Shown here in pieces: positions 1-6,413 of a DNA stretch of 32,049 nt (the stretch's first letter is position 1; each line of letters opens with the position of its first letter). Position numbers and translations under genes: made by a program. A model generated the notes under the pieces. The model was not told the DNA's origin. It made no database searches and saw only the letters and a program-made list of their open reading frames with translations. Source of the DNA: Candidatus Acidiferrales bacterium (GTDB lineage Bacteria; Acidobacteriota; Terriglobia; Acidiferrales; UBA7541). Location of the stretch: positions 1-32,049 of the forward strand of contig JASHQB010000106.1 of NCBI GenBank assembly GCA_030037775.1, in the 5' to 3' direction.

Positions 1-1047
1 TGGGATTATTGGTATCCCGCCTTGCGTTCCAATCAACTCTCCGGCCGCAGGTTAAGCAGAGCCACGTTGCTCGAAGTGCCGCTCGCGCTTGGTCGCGACT
101 CGCACGGAAAACCATTCGCCTTGCGCGACGTTTGCCCGCATCGCGGCATGCCTTTGTCCTATGGCCAATTTGACGGCGAGTGCGTCGAATGCAGCTACCA
201 CGGGTGGAAATTCGAAGCGCACAGTGGTCAGTGCCGCGAAATCCCTTCCATCACCTCAGATTCAAAATTGCGAGCGGAGCGGATTTACGCTGGCGCATTT
301 CCCTGCGAAGAGCGCGACGGTTACATCTGGGTCTACATGGCTTCGCCGGATTCGTCGCGCATCGAGCAAGCTCCGATTGGCGCACCGGAGCTGCCGAAGT
401 TCGGCGGACGCTACCAAATCGCACATCTTTCCGCGGAGATGCCTGTGCACGTCGACCACGGCGTGATTGGGCTGATGGATCCTGCGCACGGCCCCTTCGT
501 GCATCAGTCTTGGTGGTGGCGCAGCCGGCGCAGCATTCACGAAAAGCAAAAGCAGTTCGAGCCGATTCCCGAAGGCTTTCGCATGAGCCCGCACACGCCT
601 TCTTCAAACAGCCTGCCATATAAAATCCTGAAGCTCATCACCGGAGCGCCCGTCACCACGACCATCGACTTCACGCTTCCTGCGTATCGCTTCGAGCAAG
701 TTCGTTCCGGCAATCTGTGGTTTTCCAGCCGCGCCGTCGTCACACCTGTTCGTCGCGATCTCTGCCGTCTCGATTTTTGCGCCGCATGGAATGTCTTGCG
801 ATTTGTTCCCATCGTTCCATTCATCATTCGTGTCTTAGGCCCCCGTTTTATCGCGCAGGATACCGAAACAATGACCAAGCAGTCGGAAGGACTGAAATCG
901 AATCCACACTTGATGCTGATTGATGACGCCGACCGCCCCGCCAAATGGTATTTCCAACTCAAGGCCGCGCATCTCGAATCGAAACGGACCGGTTTACCCG
1001 CTGCTCATCCGATGGACGGCACGGTTACTCTTCGTTGGCGCTCTTGA
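1..1047 (+). CDS. Rieske [2Fe-2S] non-heme iron oxygenase, alpha-subunit type (5' partial)
   Basis: The reading frame is open from base 1, so the true start lies upstream and 348 codons are visible. The N-terminal Rieske domain has the cluster ligands C45-x-H47 (CPHRG) and C64-x2-H67 (CSYHGW), counting from the first base. The catalytic domain follows, with a mononuclear-iron motif D160-x2-H163-x4-H168 (DPAHGPFVH). This is the layout of Rieske oxygenase terminal components, which activate O2 to hydroxylate or demethylate aromatic or other organic substrates using electrons from a separate reductase. The substrate cannot be deduced, and no ferredoxin or reductase gene is visible here. Only a few dozen N-terminal residues are probably missing, judging from the usual position of the Rieske motif. 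It converges on the minus-strand membrane protein with a 10-base gap. Confidence 0.87.
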   Translation, partial: WDYWYPALRSNQLSGRRLSRATLLEVPLALGRDSHGKPFALRDVCPHRGMPLSYGQFDGECVECSYHGWKFEAHSGQCREIPSITSDSKLRAERIYAGAFPCEERDGYIWVYMASPDSSRIEQAPIGAPELPKFGGRYQIAHLSAEMPVHVDHGVIGLMDPAHGPFVHQSWWWRSRRSIHEKQKQFEPIPEGFRMSPHTPSSNSLPYKILKLITGAPVTTTIDFTLPAYRFEQVRSGNLWFSSRAVVTPVRRDLCRLDFCAAWNVLRFVPIVPFIIRVLGPRFIAQDTETMTKQSEGLKSNPHLMLIDDADRPAKWYFQLKAAHLESKRTGLPAAHPMDGTVTLRWRS

Positions 1048-1057
1048 CGGGTTTGAC

Positions 1058-1543
1058 TTAGGCCGGACTATCACTGGGGGGTGCGGCGAAAGCGCGATCG
1101 ATTCGAGAAAGCACCCAAGCCGTTGCCGCCCCAGCCGGAGCAGCCAAAAGAGGCATCCAGCGATGGCCGCTACTGCCTATGGCGTGAGGGCCGGCGATCG
1201 GGGCGAAGATCCAGATCCGCCAGCCGCTTCCTTGCAACGCACGTGATGAAGCGATCGTGCCCAGCAGCGCGGTCAACGCAGGTGCCAGAAGCGCTCCGCC
1301 CAAGAGCCAATGCCAAGTGCGGCTCCAGCGCATACCTTTTGCCGTGCAGCGCAGAAAAAATCCGAAGAGCACCACCATCAATGCACCGAACATCAACGAG
1401 AGAAAGTATATGTACAGTAGCGTTGAAATCGACCGCTGTTCGATGGAATGCCATTCGTTTCCGAGCCAAACGGTGGCGCTCATGAAAAAACATCCGCAGA
1501 CCCACGCCGCGAGGTAATAGGCCATGCTGCCACGCGCGCTCAT
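1058..1543 (-). CDS. small integral membrane protein coupled to thyX-like gene
   Basis: This 161-residue protein of unknown function has about four hydrophobic helices: roughly residues 7-22, 35-60, 70-92 and 130-146. Its ATG (1543-1541) overlaps the stop codon of the thyX-like gene as ATGA, which points to translational coupling in one transcript. The frame is open further upstream inside thyX, but the ATGA start is the natural choice because the earlier codons encode a charged, non-hydrophobic stretch read from thyX in another frame. There are no recognisable catalytic motifs. The tight coupling may mean that it works with, or is dosed by, the upstream gene, but this is inference. Confidence 0.72.
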   Translation of the reverse strand: MSARGSMAYYLAAWVCGCFFMSATVWLGNEWHSIEQRSISTLLYIYFLSLMFGALMVVLFGFFLRCTAKGMRWSRTWHWLLGGALLAPALTALLGTIASSRALQGSGWRIWIFAPIAGPHAIGSSGHRWMPLLAAPAGAATAWVLSRIDRAFAAPPSDSPA

Positions 1544-3126
1544 ACGCGCCGCTGAATGTTCGGGAAATCTTGCCAGACCTTTACACCGCAGAAGTGCGAG
1601 CCCTCGGTGCAAATCGGCGTGGTGATTCCGGCGCGAAGAAAACACGGCGGCCCGATGTATGGCGCGAGCTGCGGGAAAATCCCGCATAACTGCTCGATCT
1701 CTTCCATCGAAGCCTGATAGATTTCTTCTTGCGCGTTAAAACAAGTGCGCATCGTCCATTTATGCAGCAGGTGAAGCAAAGAGCCGGATTCGACCAGTCG
1801 AATCGCCTTGGCATTCGGCAAGAGGTACAGGGCAATCTCCAGGGAAACGCCGCGATCGAGCAATTCGTTTTTCGCAGCCCACGCTTCCGCCATCGCTGTG
1901 TCGTAAATCTCGCGCGCCCGCTGATTTCCGCGGATAAGCATCGGCGTGATGTAGTCGGGTGTGCGCGTGTCAGCCAAAGTCAGCAGCGGACGCGAACCCG
2001 GAATCATCCGGTGGCGCTGGTCTTGGCTGTCGGCGGTATGGCTGATTTTTTTCGCAAACGTGAAATTGGCATGCTGCAACGCTCGCATGATTGGTGCGTG
2101 CACGCCGATGTTGATCCATTCGCGGCGATAAATGTTGTGCGCCGGGTTGAGCAGACGATCAATCGCCCCGTTATCTGGACACTCTTTTTCCGTAAGGCCA
2201 AGGACCGCACGATATGCACCTGCAACAACCTTGAGCCCATTTGCGGAATAGTCAGCAAGCTTTGACATGCGCCCAGCAAGCTGTGCATCGAATTCCGCTG
2301 CAAACGATTCGCCGTCACTGCCCTTTTTCGCCAAAGTCCACTCGGGTAAATCCTCCAGAGGTTGCGTTTCAAATCGGTCGAAAAACTGAGGGTCCATCTC
2401 GTGCACCCGTCTCACCATTTGCGCAATGACCATCCGCGACTCACTCGGCGTGTCGCAGGCGCCCTGCATGCGCCACAAGCGATGGAGCACGATTCCGGAC
2501 ACTGTGTGAACCATCGTCGTGAACGCAGCCACGGGGAGCACGTACCGAGCAACTTCGATGGAGCGCTTTCCCGCCGCAGCTTTGATTTTTTCGAGGCGCC
2601 GCGGGTGAGACATCGGTCCAATGTGCCAGATATCGCTGAGGATCCGATTCGCCTCCGGTTCGAGAACGCGCGAGAGCTCGCGATAGTGCGTCCAGGCCCG
2701 AGCGGCAGCCCGTTCGTAAATGGCCCGCTCTGGGGCTCGAAAATACGCTTCCTCCGGCGGAATATACGCCTGCGCGCGATCCAGGCGGACGTAGCGCTGG
2801 CTCTGCTGCTCGGAATTGTAGAAAGGATGGGCGTGAAGAAACGCCCACACAAATTGCCGACTGATATTTTCCAGCCCAAATTCGAAATGCGCGTGCTGAT
2901 ACACGGTGTGATGCCCGCTGTAAAAAGTCGCCGCGCCGATATTGACCCGCTGTTTCTCCGTGATTTCCTCGGGTTGAATCAGCCGCGGAGCATAACAGGT
3001 GCGCGCGGCGGCAATCGCGGAATCGTACGGATGCGAAAAGGCATTGCGCAAAGTAACGCGAGGAGCAGCACTCTCGATGGGATCGGGCGGCCACGCGGAC
3101 AGGGGAAGCGGCATAAGCGACGACAT
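1540..3126 (-). CDS. thyX: double-length FAD-dependent thymidylate synthase-like protein (tandem ThyX)
   Basis: ThyX makes dTMP from dUMP using methylene-tetrahydrofolate, with FAD and NADPH as reductant. This 528-residue protein is about twice a standard ThyX (about 220-250 residues) and looks like two ThyX-type domains in tandem. The first half carries the end of the signature (SQRYV, near residue 109), but the RHR triad there is replaced by HAH. The second half carries RHR (QRHRMIPGSR, near residue 373) but lacks the usual serine and the S-x-R-Y ending. The two halves therefore keep complementary parts of the RHRxxS...SxRY motif. The start is placed at ATG 3126; a second ATG 12 bases later is also possible, and the longer frame from 3222 has a poor, basic N-terminus. 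Family membership is clear, but activity as a thymidylate synthase is likely rather than certain. Confidence 0.82.
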   Translation of the reverse strand: MSSLMPLPLSAWPPDPIESAAPRVTLRNAFSHPYDSAIAAARTCYAPRLIQPEEITEKQRVNIGAATFYSGHHTVYQHAHFEFGLENISRQFVWAFLHAHPFYNSEQQSQRYVRLDRAQAYIPPEEAYFRAPERAIYERAAARAWTHYRELSRVLEPEANRILSDIWHIGPMSHPRRLEKIKAAAGKRSIEVARYVLPVAAFTTMVHTVSGIVLHRLWRMQGACDTPSESRMVIAQMVRRVHEMDPQFFDRFETQPLEDLPEWTLAKKGSDGESFAAEFDAQLAGRMSKLADYSANGLKVVAGAYRAVLGLTEKECPDNGAIDRLLNPAHNIYRREWINIGVHAPIMRALQHANFTFAKKISHTADSQDQRHRMIPGSRPLLTLADTRTPDYITPMLIRGNQRAREIYDTAMAEAWAAKNELLDRGVSLEIALYLLPNAKAIRLVESGSLLHLLHKWTMRTCFNAQEEIYQASMEEIEQLCGIFPQLAPYIGPPCFLRAGITTPICTEGSHFCGVKVWQDFPNIQRRV

Positions 3127-3268
3127 TTTACACCGCTTATGTCCTAGGAGAAGGCATCGAAAAAGGTGCCGCACTTCGCTCTTGAAGGGCGTCTGGCGGG
3201 CGAAATCTCTTGTCGCGGCCAAATTGCCAAAATGGCACGGTGCTCCGGCCCATTCCTCGCGGTACTAA

Positions 3269-3358
3269 GGTACCGTTGACACTGGCGTTCCTGGCAGCTA
3301 CCGTGGCCGGGAAAGTTGAACTGAGGCCCTGGTAGACCCAGGAACGGAGGGGTGTACC
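3269..3358. ncRNA. long imperfect hairpin, candidate structured RNA leader or small palindromic element
   Basis: Nine perfect pairs join CGTTCCTGG (3286-3294) to CCAGGAACG (3338-3346). After a 3x2 internal loop, an inner stem pairs 3298-3308 with 3325-3335 (nine Watson-Crick pairs, one G-U, one mismatch) around a 16-base loop. Outer pairs GGTA/TACC and CAC/GTG can close the base. Near-identical sequences GTACCGTTGACAC (3270-3282) and GTACCGTTTAGACAC (3354-3368) flank the hairpin as direct repeats. It could be a cis-acting leader for the downstream peptide gene, a small palindromic mobile-type repeat, or an operator. I recognise no known riboswitch class in it. Strand is unknown because a hairpin reads both ways. 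Confidence 0.5.
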
Positions 3359-3379
3359 GTTTAGACACAAGGTCTAAAC
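3359..3379 (+). promoter_or_regulatory. perfect inverted repeat followed by short T-run (operator or weak terminator)
   Basis: GTTTAGAC (3359-3366), a 5-base loop, then GTCTAAAC (3372-3379): eight perfect base pairs followed at once by TTTTA on the plus strand. This could be a dimeric repressor site just upstream of the TTGACA hexamer at 3389. It could equally be a weak intrinsic terminator at the end of the structured leader. The two readings predict different transcript ends. Confidence 0.4.
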
Positions 3380-3416
3380 TTTTACCCCTTGACAACACAG
3401 AACCACATAGAATCCG

Positions 3417-3440
3417 CCGAGTTGTAATTACAAGACTCGG
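3417..3440 (+). promoter_or_regulatory. palindrome running into the ribosome binding site of the repeat-peptide gene
   Basis: CCGAGTTGTAA pairs with TTACAA-GA-CTCGG, giving eleven pairs interrupted only by a two-base bulge. Its right arm ends on the first two G of the GGGGGA Shine-Dalgarno-like stretch (3439-3444), which lies four bases before ATG 3449. It may be a repressor operator with a TTGTAATTACAA core, or an RNA hairpin that limits ribosome access. Confidence 0.45.
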
Positions 3441-3448
3441 GGGATTCC

Positions 3449-3685
3449 ATGAACAAGTGGCTGATGTTGGTGGTTTTAGTGTTGTTGGTGCTGGTAAGTG
3501 CGGTCGGCCTTCGCAATCTCAGTACCAGTAATCAACTGGTTGCGAGCACCGGCAATCCAGTGCCGATACTGCCCGACAACGCAAAGTTGTTGGCAAGCAC
3601 AGGCAATCCAGTACCGATACTGCCGGACGGGAAGCTGTTCGCGAGCACCGGCAATCCGGTACCGATACTGCCCGACGGGCGCTAG
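3449..3685 (+). CDS. 78-residue membrane-targeted peptide with three identical 12-residue repeats
   Basis: Residues 3-20 form a strongly hydrophobic N-terminal segment that could be an uncleaved anchor or a signal peptide ending near V-S-A. The rest is three exact copies of ASTGNPVPILPD, each followed by a short linker with a basic residue (NAK, GK, GR). The DNA copies (36 bases each) differ from one another at a few positions, and every difference is a silent third-base change. That shows the frame is coding and that the repeat peptide is conserved by selection. The start is set by GGGGGA four bases upstream. It heads a short plus-strand cluster with a seven-helix membrane protein. No family is recognised. 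Repeats behind a secretion segment, separated by basic residues, resemble a multi-copy peptide precursor, but a structural or adhesive repeat is equally possible. Confidence 0.75.
   Translation: MNKWLMLVVLVLLVLVSAVGLRNLSTSNQLVASTGNPVPILPDNAKLLASTGNPVPILPDGKLFASTGNPVPILPDGR
3542..3676 (+). repeat. three in-frame 36-bp tandem repeat units
   Basis: Units lie at 3542-3577, 3593-3628 and 3641-3676, with period 51 then 48 bases. Units 1 and 3 differ at two bases, units 1 and 2 at four, and units 2 and 3 at four. All differences fall at codon third positions and leave ASTGNPVPILPD unchanged. The linkers between units vary in length and sequence. Confidence 0.93.
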
Positions 3686-3739
3686 AACCGGATCCTGGGA
3701 AGCGAATAGCACTGGGCCAGGCCTCAAGGAAGAACCTAA

Positions 3740-4471
3740 ATGCTTGGTCCGTTGGATTACGGTTTTTCGATCCTCAGTTTGATGATTGAGGCCTATGTTG
3801 TAGTGTGTCTCTGCGTATCGAAGAACTACCTCCGCTATTTATCCTTGAATATCTACATGTTAGCGGCCGTCGGCGTCACCATCGGCCAAGACGTGGCCTT
3901 GCTCCACTTCGGAGTGAGCTCGCAAGTATACGGCTACGTGTACTACTACACTGACGCTCTTCTTACGATCTCCTTGTTTTTTGTCATCATGGGGTTTTAT
4001 CAGCAGGTTTTTCACCAGATGGGCGTTGGAAAGTACGTTCGCTGGGCCTCCATTCTTTTGCTATCCGCCACCGCGCTCTTTTCGTATCTGGTCGTGCGGC
4101 GAATGCCGAGCCACCACCTGACGAATCGCTTCGTTGTAGAAATGAGTCAGAATCTTTATTTCGTCGGGGTGGTTCTGACCTATTTGCTGTGGGGTGCCGT
4201 GGTCAAGCTGCGCGAAACCAGAACGCGGCTGATTCAGCTTGTCCTGGCACTGGGCATTTTCTTCAGCTCCGAGGCAGCCGGATATGCCCTTCGTAATCTG
4301 TTCCCGGGACTCGAAGCGAATTTCTTGAAGTGGGTGCCTCCCATAGCCGGGACGTTCCTGCCGTTGGCGTGGGCTTACACCTTCACAAGGATTCCAGAGC
4401 AGGCGCGACTAGAGACGGCGCGCGTGGCGCGCGTACCAGCGCAGCAGCTGACCGCGCATCAACACTCATGA
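3740..4471 (+). CDS. seven-helix integral membrane protein, unknown function
   Basis: This 243-residue protein has seven predicted membrane helices (roughly residues 8-28, 33-55, 68-90, 100-118, 135-155, 163-182 and 195-215) and a short basic cytoplasmic tail rich in Arg and Ala. A good Shine-Dalgarno (AAGGAAG, 3728-3734) precedes ATG 3740. It lies 54 bases after the repeat-peptide gene, and its stop overlaps the next start (ATGA). There are no transporter, kinase or protease motifs that I recognise, and conserved charged residues within the helices are few. The seven-helix layout would suit a sensor or receptor-like module, or a processing or export partner for the neighbouring peptide. Both ideas rest only on gene order. 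Confidence 0.8.
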   Translation: MLGPLDYGFSILSLMIEAYVVVCLCVSKNYLRYLSLNIYMLAAVGVTIGQDVALLHFGVSSQVYGYVYYYTDALLTISLFFVIMGFYQQVFHQMGVGKYVRWASILLLSATALFSYLVVRRMPSHHLTNRFVVEMSQNLYFVGVVLTYLLWGAVVKLRETRTRLIQLVLALGIFFSSEAAGYALRNLFPGLEANFLKWVPPIAGTFLPLAWAYTFTRIPEQARLETARVARVPAQQLTAHQHS

Positions 4472-4875
4472 TTGCTGCCCTCATTTGCGTAATCTCGGTC
4501 GCCGCTCTGCTGCAGTTCTTCGTCTCGTACTCTCGTTCCGTGATTGCCGCGTACCAGAAGTCTGAGCTTTCAGAACAGGTTCGCGAAGTTGCGAGAATCG
4601 AAGGGCAGCAAGTCCGAAGCGAGCAATTCGGGCAGTTGGTGCAGCTGGTCCGTTTATGTCCCCAGAAGAGCGACGACCAAGGCGATTTGGCCGTCGTCCG
4701 CATTTATTATGGGATGATGGGATGGTTAGGCGCGCTGGCGCGTTCTGTTGCTCCGGGAGTTTGCAAGTGGGCGGAGCGCGAGCGCGTCAACTGCACCTAT
4801 TTTGCCGCGGTGGCGTTAGACCGTCGAATTGCTTACAGCCGGGCCCTTCTTGCGCAGCAGATGTCGGAACACTGA
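4468..4875 (+). CDS. small N-terminally anchored protein coupled to the seven-helix gene
   Basis: This 135-residue protein has one hydrophobic N-terminal helix (about residues 2-20). A charged, helix-prone region (about 28-62) follows, then a compact C-terminal region containing two cysteines (VCKWAERERVNC). ATG 4468 overlaps the TGA of the upstream gene, a typical translationally coupled start. The frame is open further upstream but only in the shadow of that gene. No family is recognised. With the two preceding genes it forms an apparent three-gene membrane unit inserted just before tilS. Confidence 0.72.
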   Translation: MIAALICVISVAALLQFFVSYSRSVIAAYQKSELSEQVREVARIEGQQVRSEQFGQLVQLVRLCPQKSDDQGDLAVVRIYYGMMGWLGALARSVAPGVCKWAERERVNCTYFAAVALDRRIAYSRALLAQQMSEH

Positions 4876-4942
4876 TTCGTTCTCACCTATACGCGCCCTT
4901 CCGCGGCTGATACCATAGAAGTAGAAACATCTATCCTGAGCC

Positions 4943-6406
4943 ATGATTTCGCTGCTTGTTTCCGTTCGAAACGCGATTCAGCAGCACAAAATGCTGCGCG
5001 CCGGAGATTGCCTCGCCGTTGCTGTCTCCGGAGGCGCCGATTCGGTAGCGCTCCTGCGGTTGCTTCTGGAGCTGCGCGGCGCTCTGGGTGTGACTCTGTG
5101 CGTGGCCCATTTCAATCATCAGTTGCGGTCCGCCGAGTCGGATGCAGATGAAGATTTTGTAACATCGCTGGCGCGCCGTCATGGGCTCGCTCTTTTCCCC
5201 TCCCGCCAAGACGTGGCCGCGGTCGCAAGGCAACATCGTTGGAATTTGGAGGATGCGGCGCGGCGGTTGCGCTATGAGTTTTTCGCAAAGATCACAGCCG
5301 ACGGTGCCGCGACGCGCGTGGCCACGGCGCATACCGCCGACGACCAGGCAGAAACTGTGCTGGCGCGGCTGATTCGCGGAACGGGGTTGACAGGACTAGC
5401 CTCCATTTATCCAGTGCGTGGCAACATCATTCGGCCGCTTCTGGAAGTGCGGCGCGCGGATCTGCGCAGCTATCTGGTTTCCATGAAGCAGGAGTGGCGC
5501 GAGGACGAAACAAACTTGGACGCCCGCCGCCTCCGTGCGCGAGTACGGCAGCGCCTTTTGCCGGCGATGGAGGAAAGTTTCTCGCGTTCGATCGTCGTCA
5601 AGCTGAGTGAACTGGCCGCCCTGGCGCGTGATGACGAGAAATCCTGGGCGGCACTAGTCGCGCAACGATGCAATCACATCGTCGCACGAACCGGCGAAGC
5701 GGCAACCATTCGTGTGAAAGACCTTCTTTGGCCGCTTGGAAGCGCGTCCTCTCGAGAAAATGAGGCGCAGAACCCATTCCACGCTCTAACGCAGAGGATT
5801 GTACGGCGTCTGTATTCGGATGTCGCCGCTGGTGGGGGCGAGCTGTCGCGAAAGCACGTGGAGCAGGTAATCCAGCTTGCCGACAAACCAAGCGGCCGGC
5901 GCGCAGAGTTGCCAGCTGGGGTGCGAGTCCGGAAGGAGTTCGACCGGCTTGTTTTCTCCGGCCAACCCGGCCCTCGGACAACGAAAAAAGGCTCCCAGCC
6001 AGCCCTCTCGTATTCCTACGGCGTTGACCTGCCGGCGACGGGGAGCACCGCTGTTTCCGTCCCGGAACTTGGGCGGCGTTTCCATTTGAAAGTGATTGAC
6101 TGGCCCATGCGGGAGCGCGAAACTAGAGGTGAAGGAGTGGTTTTGGATGCGGAACGGCTCCGTCCTCCGCTGATTCTGCGAAATTGGAAGCCCGGCGACA
6201 CATATTGTCCGCAGGGCCGACGCCGTTCGCGGAAATTGACGCGGATGATGATGGCCGGCCGCATTACCGCGGCCCAGCGTATTTTGTGGCCGGTTTTGAC
6301 CAGCGCAGGCCGCGTCGCGTGGGCTGATCGAATGCCGGTGGCGGAAGAGTTTTCAGCAAGCGAGGCGACACGTACGGGCCTATGGATTGTCGAGGACGGC
6401 GGGTGA
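4943..6406 (+). CDS. tilS: tRNA(Ile)-lysidine synthase
   Basis: TilS attaches lysine to C34 of the CAU-anticodon isoleucine tRNA using ATP, switching it to read AUA; it is normally essential. The N-terminal PP-loop ATPase motif SGGADS is at residues 29-34, and HTADDQAETVLARLIRGTGLTGL is represented by its conserved A-D-D-Q and R-G-T-G-L core near 133-150. The C-terminal region (about 390-470) matches the TilS C-terminal domain, with R-N-W-K-P-G-D and the R-R-S-R-K-L stretch. At 487 residues it is of normal full length. It starts the conserved tilS-hpt-ftsH order, as in Firmicutes and other bacteria, and overlaps or abuts hpt depending on the start chosen for the latter. Confidence 0.95.
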   Translation: MISLLVSVRNAIQQHKMLRAGDCLAVAVSGGADSVALLRLLLELRGALGVTLCVAHFNHQLRSAESDADEDFVTSLARRHGLALFPSRQDVAAVARQHRWNLEDAARRLRYEFFAKITADGAATRVATAHTADDQAETVLARLIRGTGLTGLASIYPVRGNIIRPLLEVRRADLRSYLVSMKQEWREDETNLDARRLRARVRQRLLPAMEESFSRSIVVKLSELAALARDDEKSWAALVAQRCNHIVARTGEAATIRVKDLLWPLGSASSRENEAQNPFHALTQRIVRRLYSDVAAGGGELSRKHVEQVIQLADKPSGRRAELPAGVRVRKEFDRLVFSGQPGPRTTKKGSQPALSYSYGVDLPATGSTAVSVPELGRRFHLKVIDWPMRERETRGEGVVLDAERLRPPLILRNWKPGDTYCPQGRRRSRKLTRMMMAGRITAAQRILWPVLTSAGRVAWADRMPVAEEFSASEATRTGLWIVEDGG

Positions 6407-6413
6407 ATCTCGC

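Larger units (their letters stand above)
3127..3448. other. 322-base divergent intergenic region with hairpins and palindromes
   Basis: No credible gene lies here between the divergent thyX-like gene and the repeat-peptide gene. The half nearest thyX (3127-3260) shows only a short perfect inverted repeat, TGCCA-AAA-TGGCA (3225-3237). The half nearest the peptide gene is dense with structure: a long imperfect hairpin (3269-3358), a perfect 8-bp inverted repeat (3359-3379) and a palindrome next to the ribosome binding site (3417-3440). A TTGACA hexamer sits at 3389-3394, but no good -10 box lies 16-18 bases downstream, so I do not call a promoter there. Confidence 0.7.

Noticed and set aside
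3127-3222. N-terminal extension of the ThyX-like protein to 3222
   Set aside because: The extra 32 residues are basic and unlike ThyX; ATG 3126 leads directly into the family's first strand region.
3205-3245. Sigma-54 type -24/-12 sequence (TGGC...GC on the minus strand; TGGCACG on the plus strand)
   Set aside because: Only the GG and GC positions fit on one strand, and on the other the -12 half is missing. No enhancer-binding regulator gene is nearby.
3389-3413. TTGACA (3389-3394) with TAGAAT (3408-3413) as a promoter
   Set aside because: The spacer is 13 bases, too short for a normal housekeeping sigma promoter.
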